Shown: positions 34,034 to 47,651, counted from the first letter of the stretch. The stretch is 64,000 nt of DNA from Hymenobacter metallicola (GCF_004745645.1 NZ_SRMB01000002.1:992001-1056000); one strand, 5' to 3'. Program-made: numbers and translations. The notes: generated from the sequence alone by a model not told the origin.

Positions 34034-35221
34034 TTAGCCCGCCACGGGCTGGGCTACCGGCTCGGGCTGGGCCTTGCCGGCGTGCAAGCGCACCAGGGCC
34101 AGGGCAAAACCGGCCCCGGCCAGCGCCAGACCCACGCCCACCAACGCCGGGGACGTGTAGCCCCAGCCGGCCGCTATGGGCAGACCGCCCAAAAACGCCC
34201 CGAGGGCATTGCCAATATTGAAGGCTGCCTGCGTCACGGAAGCGCCCAGGGTTTCGGCACCCTTGGAGGCATTGATCATCATAATCTGGATGGGCGCGGC
34301 CACGGCCAACGAGCAGCCCCCGGCAATGAACGTCATCAGAATAGACAGCGCCCGACTTTCCGCCACGAAGTAGATAATTAGCAACGTGGCAGCCATGGTC
34401 AGCAGCAGTACCAAACTGGCGTTGAGCGGGTTGAGCCGGTCGGCCAGCTTGCCCCCCACCACGTTGCCCACCACCATACCCAGGCCAGCCACCATCAGAA
34501 TGTAGGGCACTTGGTCGGCTTCAAAGCCGGAAACCTCGGTGAGCAGGGGGGCAATGTAGCTGATCCAGCAAAACAGCCCGCCGGTACCAATGGCCGTGAG
34601 CAGCACAATCAGCCAGGTTTCGAGCTTGTTGAAGGCCTTCATCTGCGCCGCAATGGAGCCGTTCTGCTCGGGCTCCAGGGCGGGCAGCACCAGTTGCACG
34701 GCCAGCACCGTCAGCAGCCCAATGAGGCCCACGCCGGCCAGGGTGTAGCGCCAGGAGTAGTAGTGACCGATGTAGGTGCCGATGGGCACCATGAGTAGGT
34801 TGGCCACGGTAAGGCCGGCAAACATGATGGAAATGGCCTGGGCCTGCTTGCCCTGCTCAGCCAGCCGACTGGCCACCACCGAGCCCACTCCGAAAAAGGC
34901 CCCGTGCGGCAAGCCTGACAACAGCCGGGTAACGAACAGAACAGTGTTATTGGGCGCAAAAGCCGACAGTGTGTTGAATACCGCGAAGAGCAGCATCAGC
35001 AGCATCAGCATTCTTTTGGGCGGCACGCCCCCGCCCACCACGGCCAGCAGCGGGGCCCCGATGACCACGCCCAGGGCGTAGCCCGAAATGACGTAGCCCA
35101 CCTGCGGAATGGTGACCTGGAAGTCGTGGGCAATATTGGGCAGCAGCCCCATCATCACAAACTCGGTGGTGCCAATAGCCAGCCCACCCAGGGCCAGCGG
35201 CAATAATTTCGTTTTCCCCAT
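34034..35221 (-). CDS. MFS transporter, DHA1 (AraJ-like) family
   Basis: A 395-residue transporter with 12 predicted membrane helices. Motifs typical of the DHA1/AraJ branch of the major facilitator superfamily are visible: GTTEFVMMGLLPNIAHDF in helix 1, GVPPKRMLML in the 2-3 loop and ALGAFLGGLPIAAGWGY near helix 10-11. Such proteins export sugars, drugs or other small molecules; the substrate here is unknown. It lies downstream of the RND efflux operon on the same strand, 154 bp from the adaptor gene, so it could be co-transcribed. Confidence 0.9.
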   Translation of the reverse strand: MGKTKLLPLALGGLAIGTTEFVMMGLLPNIAHDFQVTIPQVGYVISGYALGVVIGAPLLAVVGGGVPPKRMLMLLMLLFAVFNTLSAFAPNNTVLFVTRLLSGLPHGAFFGVGSVVASRLAEQGKQAQAISIMFAGLTVANLLMVPIGTYIGHYYSWRYTLAGVGLIGLLTVLAVQLVLPALEPEQNGSIAAQMKAFNKLETWLIVLLTAIGTGGLFCWISYIAPLLTEVSGFEADQVPYILMVAGLGMVVGNVVGGKLADRLNPLNASLVLLLTMAATLLIIYFVAESRALSILMTFIAGGCSLAVAAPIQIMMINASKGAETLGASVTQAAFNIGNALGAFLGGLPIAAGWGYTSPALVGVGLALAGAGFALALVRLHAGKAQPEPVAQPVAG

Positions 35222-35375
35222 CTAGGTAGTGCAGGCAACTATGAATGAAAAGCACCACTCGGCCGCTCGGATAACGAAGCAGCGCAGGCGGTACAACTGT
35301 GGGGAATTGGCAGGTACAGGGACGGATTCCCGGGTGCCGGAGCGGCTACCCAGCTTGGCGCAAGGCTACGCCGGG

Positions 35376-36586
35376 CTATTCTTCCTGCTGCTGGCCCTTG
35401 CTGAGCTCGGCTTCCAGGAAGTAGGCCCCACGCCGCACGAGTTGCAGCGTGTCGGGCAGCTCGTCGAGGGGCCGGATGGCCACGTCGCCGTTCTGCACGG
35501 AGCCCGTTTGAACGCGGTAACGCCGGAAGTGGTTTCCGGTTTTTCCCACCCGGGCAAATACATAGCTCAGCTCCCCGGCCTGAATAACAGCCTCCTCGGG
35601 CAGGGTGGGCTGCCGGGCGCCGCCGGTCTGAATCTGAGCCGCCACGTACTGCCCGGGCAGCACCGGGGCCTTGTTGTCGTCGAGGTGGGCGTGCACATTC
35701 ACGGTGCGGGCTTCCCCGTCGAAGTCTTGGCCGATGAGGTAGATGTGGGCCGAAAACTCCTGGGGTACCGAGCTGCTGGGCACCTTAAACAGGATCTTCT
35801 GGTCTTTGCGCAGGCGGGCAATGTCCTTCTCGAACACCTTGAGCTCCAGGTGCAAATCGGCGTGGTTGAGGATTTCGATGAGCACGTCCTGGGGGTTGGC
35901 GTACTGCCCGGGGTTGATGTTAACGGCCTTCACAAAGCCGCTGAGCGGGGTCGTCAGGGCCACGTTGGGCGTGAGTGAGGACGCCTTCAGTCGTTCGGGC
36001 ACCAAGCCCAGCAGGCGCAGCTGTCCGGCCAGGGCCCGCTCGGTGGCCTGCTCGGTGGCGTAGTCGGCCTGGGCCTGCTGGAGCTTGCGCTTGGCTCCCA
36101 CGTCTTCGGCGTCGAGGGTTTGCTGGCGCTGCAACTCCTGGCTCAGAAACGTGAGCCGGGCCCGGGCCTGCAAATATTCCTGCTGGAGCTTGAGGTAGTC
36201 GGGGTGGCGCAGAATGGCCACGACCTCCCCCTTCTTCACCTGCTGACCGGGCAGCACATCCACCCGCTGCACGTAGCCGCCCATAACGGGGCTGATGGAC
36301 ACCCGGTTCTGGGGCGGCACGTCCACCACGCCGTTGGCCAGCACGTTGGTGGTCATGTTCTTGTGGGTGAAGCCGCCCAGCTCGATACCGGCCGCCGCCA
36401 GCTGGGCCGCGCTGATGCTTACCTCGTCGGGGGAAGCCGGGGCAGCAGGAGTTTCGGCAGCCGGCGTGGCCCGGTTTTCGGCCTGACTACCCGACTGACA
36501 GGAGCTGAGTGCCACACTGATAAGAAGTACCGCCAGGGCGGCGGCTGAAGAACGATTCATGCGAAAAAGCAAAGAGGAAGCTGCCA

Positions 36587-36587
<1 letters not shown>
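35376..36587 (-). CDS. RND efflux periplasmic adaptor (CusB/CzcB-like), lipoprotein
   Basis: A 403-residue membrane-fusion protein linking inner-membrane pump to outer-membrane channel. The stop codon of the pump and this ATG overlap as TAATG, which supports this start and coupled translation; an inner ATG at 36560 also gives a good lipoprotein signal (LAVLLISVALSSC). A first beta-barrel strand pair (NGVDVPPQNRVSI region), a lipoyl-like segment split by a coiled coil (LKLQQEYLQARARLTFLSQELQRQ), and ALTTPLSGFVKAVNINPGQYA follow the HlyD/CusB order. There is no N-terminal metal-binding cluster. With the CzcA-TolC fusion it makes a complete tripartite pump. Confidence 0.93.
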
Positions 36588-40969
<4,382 letters not shown>

Positions 40970-41199
40970 GGGGATGGTAGTTCCTTAGCCCAGCCGCCAG
41001 CAGCTGATGGCTACGACGCGGCTTTCCCACTCCCGTTTCGGAATGGCAGGCGAAGGCAACAAGAGAAAATAGACTGCGGCGGCCTCACAGGCCCCAACAA
41101 CCCCATTGCCGGATATAGTAATCGGGCGGGTCAGCAGTCAGAAAACAGGAATAACGTCGGCCACAGCGGCTCCAACGGTATTCCTAACCCAGAGGCAAG

Positions 41200-41640
41200 C
41201 TAAGCCCGGGGCGGCTGCAACAGACTGTTAGCCAAAGCAAAAGCATACAGCGGCCGGGGCGAGGCCCGGTATACGGCCGCCGGCCGCAGGGGGCGACAGG
41301 CCAGCACGGTAATGCGGCTGGCGGGTACGATATAGTCGAGGTTGGGAAAGTTGTGCTGCCCGCGCAGGGGCAGGTTGTCGTGCTCCTGACTGTGGCGCAC
41401 GGCCCGCACGTACTGGTCGTGGCGGGTGCTGGCGGCCCCGTAGTGCAAGCCCAGAAACTGGCTTACCGACAACTGGCCCTGGGTGGCGGCCGCGTGGGCA
41501 CGGAAGTGCTGTACGAGCTGCGGCAGCTTGCTCAGTTCCTCCACATCGTTCTGCGGAACCAGGCTGCTCACCAGCATGAGCACACTCAGGAAAAGGGCGA
41601 AGGCAGGTCGTATCACAGGGTGCAAAGATACGCAGGTCAA
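41200..41640 (-). CDS. Small exported protein of the metal-efflux locus, unknown function
   Basis: A 146-residue protein with an N-terminal hydrophobic segment (VIRPAFALFLSVLMLVSSLV) and the features VPQNDVEELSKLPQLVQHFRAH, SVSQFLGLHYG and HDNLPLRGQHNFPNLDYIVPAS, rich in His and Asp. Small His-rich exported proteins are common just upstream of RND metal pumps in Bacteroidota, and this one lies 230 bp upstream of the CzcA-TolC fusion on the same strand. A periplasmic metal-binding or sensing accessory role is inferred only. The 230-bp gap to the pump has no further gene. Confidence 0.65.
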   Translation of the reverse strand: MTCVSLHPVIRPAFALFLSVLMLVSSLVPQNDVEELSKLPQLVQHFRAHAAATQGQLSVSQFLGLHYGAASTRHDQYVRAVRHSQEHDNLPLRGQHNFPNLDYIVPASRITVLACRPLRPAAVYRASPRPLYAFALANSLLQPPRA

Positions 41641-41718
41641 CTCGTTTTCAGTGTTCAGGTCCTATTTCTGTACTTCGCTCCTAAGAAAAAAGGGAACGGG
41701 AATAACCAGATATAAAAC

Positions 41719-41740
41719 TATGTCGTATATTTACGACATA
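41719..41740. promoter_or_regulatory. ArsR-type operator overlapping a -7 box
   Basis: TATGTCGT and ACGACATA form a perfect 8-bp inverted repeat around ATATTT. The inner TATATTTA matches the Bacteroidota -7 consensus in seven of eight positions. It ends 16 bp before the arsR-like ATG, so repressor binding would cover the promoter, the usual ArsR autoregulation. Confidence 0.65.
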
Positions 41741-41756
41741 CTTCATAGCTTCTCGA

Positions 41757-42104
41757 ATGACTTACGCCAAAACCACCGCCTTCACCGACGAACAGCAGCA
41801 ACTGGCCCGGGTAGCCAAAGCCCTGGCCCACCCGGCCCGGGTGGCTATTATCCAGCTGCTGGCTTCCAAAAAGACGTGTATCTCCGGCGACATTGCCGCC
41901 GAGCTGCCGTTGTCGCGCACTACCGTTTCGCAGCATCTGCAGGAGCTGAAAGCGCTGGATCTGATTCGGGGCGAAATCGAGGGGCTGACGGTGTGCTACT
42001 GCCTGAACACGGACCTGCTGCGCCAAGTGCACGAGCAGTTTACCTCCTTTTTCACCGGGGCCACCCACACCGACGTCTGCGCCCCGGGCTCGGCCTGCTG
42101 CTAA
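41757..42104 (+). CDS. arsR: ArsR/SmtB family metalloregulator
   Basis: A 115-residue winged-helix repressor. ALAHPARVAIIQLLASKKTCISGDIAAELPLS is the ArsR N-terminal and recognition region; SRTTVSQHLQELKALDLIRG completes the helix-turn-helix. Instead of the classic ELCVCDL site there is a single Cys (KTCISGDI), plus VCYC further on and a cysteine-rich C-terminal tail CAPGSACC, which may form the arsenite sensor. An inverted repeat at 41719-41740 is its likely operator. ArsI-like and ArsC genes follow, 27 and 50 bp apart, so this is an arsenic-responsive operon. Confidence 0.92.
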   Translation: MTYAKTTAFTDEQQQLARVAKALAHPARVAIIQLLASKKTCISGDIAAELPLSRTTVSQHLQELKALDLIRGEIEGLTVCYCLNTDLLRQVHEQFTSFFTGATHTDVCAPGSACC

Positions 42105-42131
42105 GTTTTTCTCACCTAACCCTTTTATAGT

Positions 42132-42710
42132 ATGGAAACCAGCGTTTTTCCTCGCATGCACGTCTCCCTGTACGTGTCCGATCTGACGGCTACTGTCAAC
42201 TTCTACACGGCCTTTTTCGGGCAACCGGCCACTAAAATCCGCCGGGGCTACGCCAAGTACGTGCTCGACCGTCCCTCCCTGATTATCTCCTTCGTGGAAA
42301 ACCCGGAGCGCGTGGCCAGCAACTTCGGGCACCTGGGCTTTCAGGTGGAAACCGTGGCGGAAATGGAGCAGCGCTTGGCAGTGGCCCACCGTGCCGGTCT
42401 GGTGGCCCGGGAAGAAATGGGCACGAGCTGCTGCTACGCCAAACAAGACAAGTTCTGGGTAAACGACCCTGACGGCGTGGAGTGGGAGGTGTACTATTTC
42501 CACGAAGATGCCGAGTTCAACGACCCGCGTTACCAAACCGAGTACGACCAGGCGGCCACTACCAGCCAGTGCTGCATAGCGCCGGCAGCCCAGCAGCCGG
42601 CCGTAGCGGAAGAAGTGCTAACCACGGCTCCCATGGCCTTTACGCTGGTGGAAACCACGCCCGCCCACACCACGGCGGCCAGCTGCGCGCCGGGCGGAGG
42701 CTGCTGCTAA
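42132..42710 (+). CDS. ArsI/CadI-like vicinal-oxygen-chelate protein (putative C-As lyase)
   Basis: A 192-residue protein. Residues 8-125 form one glyoxalase/VOC domain with the ArsI-type metal triad His10 (MHVSL), His67 (GHLGFQ) and Glu119 (WEVYYF), and a vicinal Cys100-Cys101 pair in GTSCCYAKQDKFWV, which in ArsI binds the organoarsenical. ArsI cleaves the carbon-arsenic bond of trivalent methyl- or aryl-arsenicals using Fe(II) and oxygen. A long C-terminal extension has QCCIAPA and ends SCAPGGGCC, much like the ArsR tail next door. Operon: after arsR, before arsC. A CadI-like metal-binding role is the alternative. Confidence 0.85.
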   Translation: METSVFPRMHVSLYVSDLTATVNFYTAFFGQPATKIRRGYAKYVLDRPSLIISFVENPERVASNFGHLGFQVETVAEMEQRLAVAHRAGLVAREEMGTSCCYAKQDKFWVNDPDGVEWEVYYFHEDAEFNDPRYQTEYDQAATTSQCCIAPAAQQPAVAEEVLTTAPMAFTLVETTPAHTTAASCAPGGGCC

Positions 42711-42760
42711 GCCCCCGAACGGGACCGGGCTCAAGCACTACTACTCTCTACCTGTCAGGT

Positions 42761-43189
42761 ATGTCCGAAAAGAAACTCGTGCTGGTGCTCTGCACCGGCA
42801 ATTCCTGCCGTAGCCAGCTCCTGCACGGCTACTTAACCCAGCTACTGGGCGCCCAGGCCACGGTGTATAGTGCCGGCGTTGAAACGCACGGGGTGAACCC
42901 GAAAGCGGTACTGGTGATGCAGGAAGATGGGGTAGATATTTCCCATCACACCAGCAACCACGTGGACGAATATGCTGCCCTGCCCTTCGATTACGTCATG
43001 ACGGTGTGCGACCATGCCCGCGAGGTTTGTCCGGTCTTCCCCTCCTCGGCGACGCAGCTGCACCACAACTTTCCGGACCCGGCCAAGGCCACTGGCACCG
43101 CCGAGGAAATACTCGGGCAGTTCCGGCGCGTGCGCGACCAGATAAAAGCCTACGCCCAGGAGTTTGCTAAGCAGTACTTCACCCAATAG
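42761..43189 (+). CDS. arsC: Arsenate reductase, thioredoxin-coupled LMW-PTP type
   Basis: A 142-residue enzyme that reduces arsenate to arsenite. The phosphatase-like P-loop CTGNSCRSQ has Cys11 as nucleophile; Cys82 and Cys89 in VCDHAREVC supply the relay disulfide seen in thioredoxin-dependent ArsC. NFPDPAKATG carries the general-acid Asp. The start MSEKKLVLVL is at 42761; a longer in-frame reading overlaps the ArsI-like gene and is rejected. It is the last gene of the arsR operon. No arsB or acr3 exporter follows: the next gene is on the opposite strand. Confidence 0.92.
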   Translation: MSEKKLVLVLCTGNSCRSQLLHGYLTQLLGAQATVYSAGVETHGVNPKAVLVMQEDGVDISHHTSNHVDEYAALPFDYVMTVCDHAREVCPVFPSSATQLHHNFPDPAKATGTAEEILGQFRRVRDQIKAYAQEFAKQYFTQ

Positions 43190-43246
43190 TGCATCACCCG
43201 GACTGGGCCAGCTACATTTCAGCAAGGGCTACCCGGCGGGAATCTC

Positions 43247-43879
43247 TCACGGCTGTAAACGGATAATAAAGTTCTTCAGTGGGTTCTTCTTGATGATGGT
43301 GACCAGTTGCCCGTTGGCGTAGTGGTACTCATCCTCCCGCCCGTCGCGTCGGGCCCGGTAGGTAGCCGGCGCCGGCGCCCGACTCAGGCTGAAATAGTCG
43401 CCGAAGTATTCCGCATATGCCTTGGCACGGTTGCCCGGCTCGCCAAAAAACAGGTCAGTGACGGCGTAGGTAATGGGCTGCTTTTCGATGGCGCGGTACT
43501 GGTGCTTGTACTGGCTGGCGACAATGTCGTAATGGTCGTCCTTCCACTCGGCGCGGGAGGCGAAGTCGCCCTGGTTGGTGCGGGCCTCTACCGTCGAGAG
43601 CAGTAGCTGCCCGTTGCGGAAGCGGTTGACTACCTGGTAGTAGACCTTGAGATGATAGAACAGAATGTTCACTTTCACGTCGCTCACCAGCGTCGAGACG
43701 ACTTCGCCGCCGGTCCCGTAGCGGCGCGTGGCCGTCATGGTGCCTACCGGCACGCCGGCTACTTCAATGCTGTACCGGCGCGTCTCGGGGGCCGGGAGCG
43801 CCTGAGCCAGAGCCGGGCCAGGCACCACCAGCCCAAGTAGCAGAAGCGACTTCAGCGCGCGGGTAAGCAGCCGGCTCAT
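43247..43879 (-). CDS. DUF6134-like exported protein
   Basis: A 210-residue protein with a signal peptide (LKSLLLLGLVVPGPALAQA). The rest is a beta-rich domain with RRYSIEVAGVPVGTMTATR, NILFYHLKVYYQVVNRF, and FFGEPGNRAKAYAEYFGDYF, resembling DUF6134 proteins found beside DUF547 genes. Function is unknown; no catalytic motif is visible. It lies 30 bp after the DUF547 gene on the same strand, and both sit between the arsenic operon and the ArsS cluster, so a role in the same pathway is possible but unproven. Confidence 0.72.
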   Translation of the reverse strand: MSRLLTRALKSLLLLGLVVPGPALAQALPAPETRRYSIEVAGVPVGTMTATRRYGTGGEVVSTLVSDVKVNILFYHLKVYYQVVNRFRNGQLLLSTVEARTNQGDFASRAEWKDDHYDIVASQYKHQYRAIEKQPITYAVTDLFFGEPGNRAKAYAEYFGDYFSLSRAPAPATYRARRDGREDEYHYANGQLVTIIKKNPLKNFIIRLQP

Positions 43880-43909
43880 AGCACCTTGCGTAGCAGCGGA
43901 TGGGCGGCT

Positions 43910-44710
43910 CTACTGGGCATTGAGCTGCCAGTTATAGTCGAGGTAGGTAACCTTGGTGGCATTATCCATTTTGGTCGCCGCGTACTTGTTTACCCAGCCG
44001 ACGACCGTTTGGCCGTTGCTCGTCCAGTCGCCTTTGTACCAGTCGAAGTACTTGGAGAGCTGGGCCGTGGCTTTGCCGGGCTTGTTTTTGCCGGGGTCGT
44101 TCAGAAAGTCGCGGCCTTGATCGTCGAGCTGGCTGTCGAGCTTGGCGGCAGTGTAGGCTTCGTTGCGCAGGCGCGGGCACGACAAAGAGGCGCACACCAG
44201 GGCAAAATGAATGCGGGGGTCGTCGTAGTTCTTGCGCAGGGTGCCGTGCTCAATGTTGTCGAGGCTCATCTTGGTGCCCCCGATGCTGAAAAACTTGGCG
44301 GCCCAGGGCGTAGTGACGAAGGGAATCTTGATTTTCGAGCCAATATCCTTGATGCTCTGCACGGGGTAATGGTCCAGAATCAGGCGAATAGTGTAGGCAT
44401 TGTAGGCATTGATCCAATAGGCCATTTGCTCGGCTTTGCTCCAGCTGGCAGCCGGCGGATTTTTGCTTAACAGGTTCAGGTACTGATTGAAGGCATTCTG
44501 ATCGGCTTTCCAGCCCTTGTAATCAACCAGGCCTTTCGCGTTGACGTGCTTCTTCAAGAGCTTATCGAAGGCGCTGTGGTCGATACCGGCCGCCGTAGCC
44601 CGCATGGGCCGAGCAGAGGGTACCCCGGGCACAGCTGGCGGGGCAAAGGCACTGGCTAGTAGCAGGGTGCTGGCAGCGGCAGTCAGGCGGCAGAAAGAAG
44701 AAATGGTCAT
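43910..44710 (-). CDS. DUF547 domain exported protein
   Basis: A 266-residue protein with a signal peptide (ending about ASAFAPPA). The DUF547 domain is clear: VDYKGWKADQNAFNQYL, AEQMAYWINAYNAYTIRLILDHYP, DIGSK, LDNIEHGTLRKNYDDPRIHFALVCASLSCPRLRNEAY, KYFDWYKGDW. DUF547 has Cys and His residues of a papain-like fold in some models, but its activity is not established. It is divergent from the rSAM-associated transferase gene with 242 bp between starts. DUF547 genes are often found with ArsS-type clusters, which fits this position. Confidence 0.88.
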   Translation of the reverse strand: MTISSFCRLTAAASTLLLASAFAPPAVPGVPSARPMRATAAGIDHSAFDKLLKKHVNAKGLVDYKGWKADQNAFNQYLNLLSKNPPAASWSKAEQMAYWINAYNAYTIRLILDHYPVQSIKDIGSKIKIPFVTTPWAAKFFSIGGTKMSLDNIEHGTLRKNYDDPRIHFALVCASLSCPRLRNEAYTAAKLDSQLDDQGRDFLNDPGKNKPGKATAQLSKYFDWYKGDWTSNGQTVVGWVNKYAATKMDNATKVTYLDYNWQLNAQ

Positions 44711-44952
44711 TGGCAGCAGAGACGTTGACCACCATATACGTGCCTGGGCCCGTGGAAAGATGTAGCCCGGGCAAACCCCTCGGCAGCGCCTTATCGTACA
44801 TGCCTCACCGGCCCTTGGTCCTGCGCTTTGCTCTAGCGCTCTGGGCTTGAACTGACGGGATTTGCACCCGACCTTGAGGAGAATCTCAGAGGAATAGCTC
44901 TTCTTTACGTACCTGAAAAAGAGAATTCTGGGTTCCCTCTTACCTTGCTTGC

Positions 44953-45645
44953 ATGAGGCTCAGCGTTATTATTCCCACCTACAACGAAGCCGCTACCATT
45001 GCCAGACTGATCGGCCAGCTACGCCAGCACGATCCTGCCCGGGTCGTGGAAATACTGGTAGTCGATGCCAACAGCCCCGACGGTACCGCCGAGCTGGCCC
45101 GCCAGGCCGGGGCCACGGTACTCACGTGCAGCAAGCCCGGCCGCGCCGCCCAAATGAACCACGGGGCCCGGCACGCCACCGGCGACGTGCTGTACTTCGT
45201 GCACGCCGACGTAGAGGTTCACCCGGAGTATGTGGCTACTATTCGCCAAGCCGTGGCCCAAGGTTACGAGGCGGGCTGCTACCGGTTCCGGTTTGCTTCC
45301 CGCCATCTGCTGCTGCGCCTGAACAGCTACGGCACCCGTTTCCAGGGCATCATGAGCCGGGGCGGCGACCAAACCCTGTTTATCACCCGCCAGCTGTTTG
45401 AGCGCCTGCGGGGGTTCGATGAGTACTACGTTATTATGGAAGACTTCGACATCATCCGGCGCATCCGCCAGCAGGCGCGCTTCCTGATTGTACCCAAAGA
45501 CGTAGTTGTGTCGGCCCGCAAGTACGAAACCAACAGCTGGCTCCGGGTGCAGCTGGCTAATCTGACGGCTTTTTCCCTGTTTTTTCTCAACGTGGCGCCC
45601 GCCCGCATTGCCCGCACCTACAAAGCCATGCTCAACTACCGCTGA
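44953..45645 (+). CDS. Glycosyltransferase family 2, rSAM/selenodomain-associated transferase 2 type (TIGR04283)
   Basis: A 230-residue GT-A transferase. SVIIPTYNEAATIARLI and VVDANSPDGTAELA bind the nucleotide sugar; FVHADVEVHP carries the DxD-like metal site; RGGDQTLFITRQLF and EDFDIIRRIR follow. The pattern fits TIGR04283, transferases found with the radical SAM protein now called ArsS, which is encoded three genes downstream. Its stop and the next start overlap (TGATG), so the operon is tightly coupled. The likely job is adding or building the sugar part of an arsenosugar-like product; this is inference from context. Confidence 0.85.
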   Translation: MRLSVIIPTYNEAATIARLIGQLRQHDPARVVEILVVDANSPDGTAELARQAGATVLTCSKPGRAAQMNHGARHATGDVLYFVHADVEVHPEYVATIRQAVAQGYEAGCYRFRFASRHLLLRLNSYGTRFQGIMSRGGDQTLFITRQLFERLRGFDEYYVIMEDFDIIRRIRQQARFLIVPKDVVVSARKYETNSWLRVQLANLTAFSLFFLNVAPARIARTYKAMLNYR

Positions 45646-46643
45646 TGCTGCCCACCGTGCTTGTCACCGGCGCCGGCGGCTTTTTGGGTCGTCATCTTGT
45701 GCAGGAGCTCCTGCTGCGGGGCTATGCGGTGCGGGCCCTGGTACGCAGCACGGCGGGCCCCGCGGCGTTGCCGCCCCTTGCATCATTGCCCGTGGAGGTA
45801 TGGGAAGGCGACATCAGCCAGCCCGCCAGCGTGGCCGGGTGCGCCGACGGCTGCGGAGCCATTATTCACGCCGCGGCCCTGGCCCAGGTACACCCGGCCC
45901 GCAACCCGGCCGTGTGGGCGGTGAATGATACCGGCACCGCCACCGTGCTGCAGCTAGCCCAGCGGGCCGGCGTGGGCCGGTTTGTGTACGTGGGCACGGC
46001 CAACGTCTTCGGCTTCGGCACCCGCCGCCAGCCCGGCAACGAAACCACTCCCTTTGCCGGCCACCGCTACGGCCTCGATTACATGGACAGCAAGCTAGCT
46101 GCTACCGAGCGGGTGCTGCGGGCCGTGCGCGAGTGGCAGCTACCGGCCGTGCTGGTGCACCCTACCTTCATGCTCGGCCCCGGCGACGCCAAACCTACCT
46201 CCAATGCCCTGCTGCTGGAACTCTACCGCGGCAAGCTGCCCGGCTACCCGGCCGGGGGCAAAAACTACGTGCACGTGCGGGATGTAGCCGTGGCCACCGT
46301 CAATGCGCTGACCCAGGGCCGGGTGGGAGAATCCTATATCCTGGGCAATCAAAACCTGAGCTACGGCGAAGCCTTTGCCCTGATGGCCCGTCTGATGAAC
46401 GTGCGGCCCCCCTCGCGCCGGCTACCGCCCCTGCTGGCCCGTCTCTACGGAGCCGCTTGCGACGCCAAAACCCGCTTTACCGGCCGCCCGGCTCAGCTCA
46501 ACTCGGCCATGGTAGCCGTGGCCAACGACGAGCATTACTTTAGCGTGCACAAGGCCCGGACGGAGTTGGCCCTGCCTCAAACCGCGCTGGAGCAGGCTAT
46601 TCTGGAAGCTTTTCACTGGTTTAAAGCGCATAACTATGCCTGA
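45645..46643 (+). CDS. NAD-dependent epimerase/dehydratase (extended SDR)
   Basis: A 332-residue extended short-chain dehydrogenase. VLVTGAGGFLGRHLV is the Rossmann glycine motif, FVYVGTANVFG gives the catalytic Ser/Thr region and YMDSKLAAT the Tyr-x-x-x-Lys pair. The C-terminal half (GKNYVHVRDVA, ESYILGNQNLSY) is the substrate lobe of sugar or terpenoid epimerases/reductases. The ATG shares a base with the stop codon of the transferase before it, and the gene overlaps the next SDR by 8 bp. It probably modifies a nucleotide sugar or other intermediate in the ArsS pathway. Confidence 0.87.
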   Translation: MLPTVLVTGAGGFLGRHLVQELLLRGYAVRALVRSTAGPAALPPLASLPVEVWEGDISQPASVAGCADGCGAIIHAAALAQVHPARNPAVWAVNDTGTATVLQLAQRAGVGRFVYVGTANVFGFGTRRQPGNETTPFAGHRYGLDYMDSKLAATERVLRAVREWQLPAVLVHPTFMLGPGDAKPTSNALLLELYRGKLPGYPAGGKNYVHVRDVAVATVNALTQGRVGESYILGNQNLSYGEAFALMARLMNVRPPSRRLPPLLARLYGAACDAKTRFTGRPAQLNSAMVAVANDEHYFSVHKARTELALPQTALEQAILEAFHWFKAHNYA

Positions 46644-47526
46644 CCCCCAGCCAGTTTCGGCCCCAGCCCCTACCCCGACGCCGGAACTGCCGCCGCGGCC
46701 AGCCAGTGTTGCCCAAGGCTTATTTGCCGGCAAGGTCGCCATTATAACGGGCTCCGAATCCGGCATTGGCCGGGAAACCGCCCGGGCCTTGTGCCAGCAG
46801 GGCGCCGCCGTGGTCCTCAACGGCCGCAATGCCACGCGCCTGGCCCAAACCCACCAGGAATTTGAGCGGGCCGGCCTGCGCGTAGCCAGCTGCGTGGCCG
46901 ACGTTACCGACTACGAAGCCTGTGAAACCCTGATTAACACGGCAGTCCAAACATTTGGGCGGCTGGACATTCTGGTTACCAACGCCAGCATTTCCCAGCG
47001 GGCCTACTTCGCCGATATGCAGCCCCAGGTATTTCGGCAGGTGCTCGACAGCAACATCTACGGCACGGTGTATCCGCTGAAGGCGGCGCTGCCCTATCTT
47101 ACCCACACCCGGGGCAGCGTCACGTTCATTTCCTCTATTTCGGCCCTCAATGGCATGCCCAGTGGCTCGGCCTACTGTGCCGGCAAGGCCGCCGTGGCCA
47201 ATCTGGCCCACACCCTGCGGCTGGAGCTGGCCCACACCGGTATCCACTTCGGGGTGGTGCACATTGGCTTTACTCAGAACGACCCCGACAAGCGGGTGCT
47301 TGATGCCACTGGGCAGCCCGTACCCATTGCCCACCGGCCGCCCCGCTGGCAGAAAACCCAGGCCGAAGTGGCCTCCATCATTCTCCGGCACATTCGGCGC
47401 CGGCGGCAGCGCACGGTTATTTCGGCTCTGGGAATGCTCATTGCGCTGGTACACACCTACTTTCCCCGCCTCGGCGACTGGATTGTGCTTGCTACAATTC
47501 GCCGCCTTCGACATTTTTATGAATAA
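46636..47526 (+). CDS. Classical SDR family oxidoreductase
   Basis: A 296-residue short-chain dehydrogenase with a proline-rich N-terminal extension (about 30 residues). The cofactor motif is VAIITGSESGIGRETA, followed by LVTNASIS (the NAG-type motif with Ala-Ser in place of Ala-Gly), the catalytic Ser in SVTFISSISALNG and Tyr/Lys in SAYCAGKAAV. A C-terminal basic helix (RHIRRRRQR) and hydrophobic stretch may associate with the membrane. It overlaps the epimerase by 8 bp. A gap of 125 bp follows before arsS. The substrate is unknown. Confidence 0.87.
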   Translation: MPDPQPVSAPAPTPTPELPPRPASVAQGLFAGKVAIITGSESGIGRETARALCQQGAAVVLNGRNATRLAQTHQEFERAGLRVASCVADVTDYEACETLINTAVQTFGRLDILVTNASISQRAYFADMQPQVFRQVLDSNIYGTVYPLKAALPYLTHTRGSVTFISSISALNGMPSGSAYCAGKAAVANLAHTLRLELAHTGIHFGVVHIGFTQNDPDKRVLDATGQPVPIAHRPPRWQKTQAEVASIILRHIRRRRQRTVISALGMLIALVHTYFPRLGDWIVLATIRRLRHFYE

Positions 47527-47651
47527 CGATGGCGCTAAATCGACATTCCATTTGTTTTCGTACATCTGGAGCGTAGGCCGGATAAGCCGGGGCCCGAAAT
47601 CTGCGGACTTGCTCATCCTAATGCCCAGCCGTCGTCTTTCTTTTCTCGCTG

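Noticed and set aside
44855..44900. tRNA-like fragment on the minus strand (CGGG-TGCAAAT-CCCG resembling a T arm)
   Set aside because: No matching acceptor, D arm or anticodon stem can be placed nearby, and the T loop lacks the TTC start. At most it is an old remnant.
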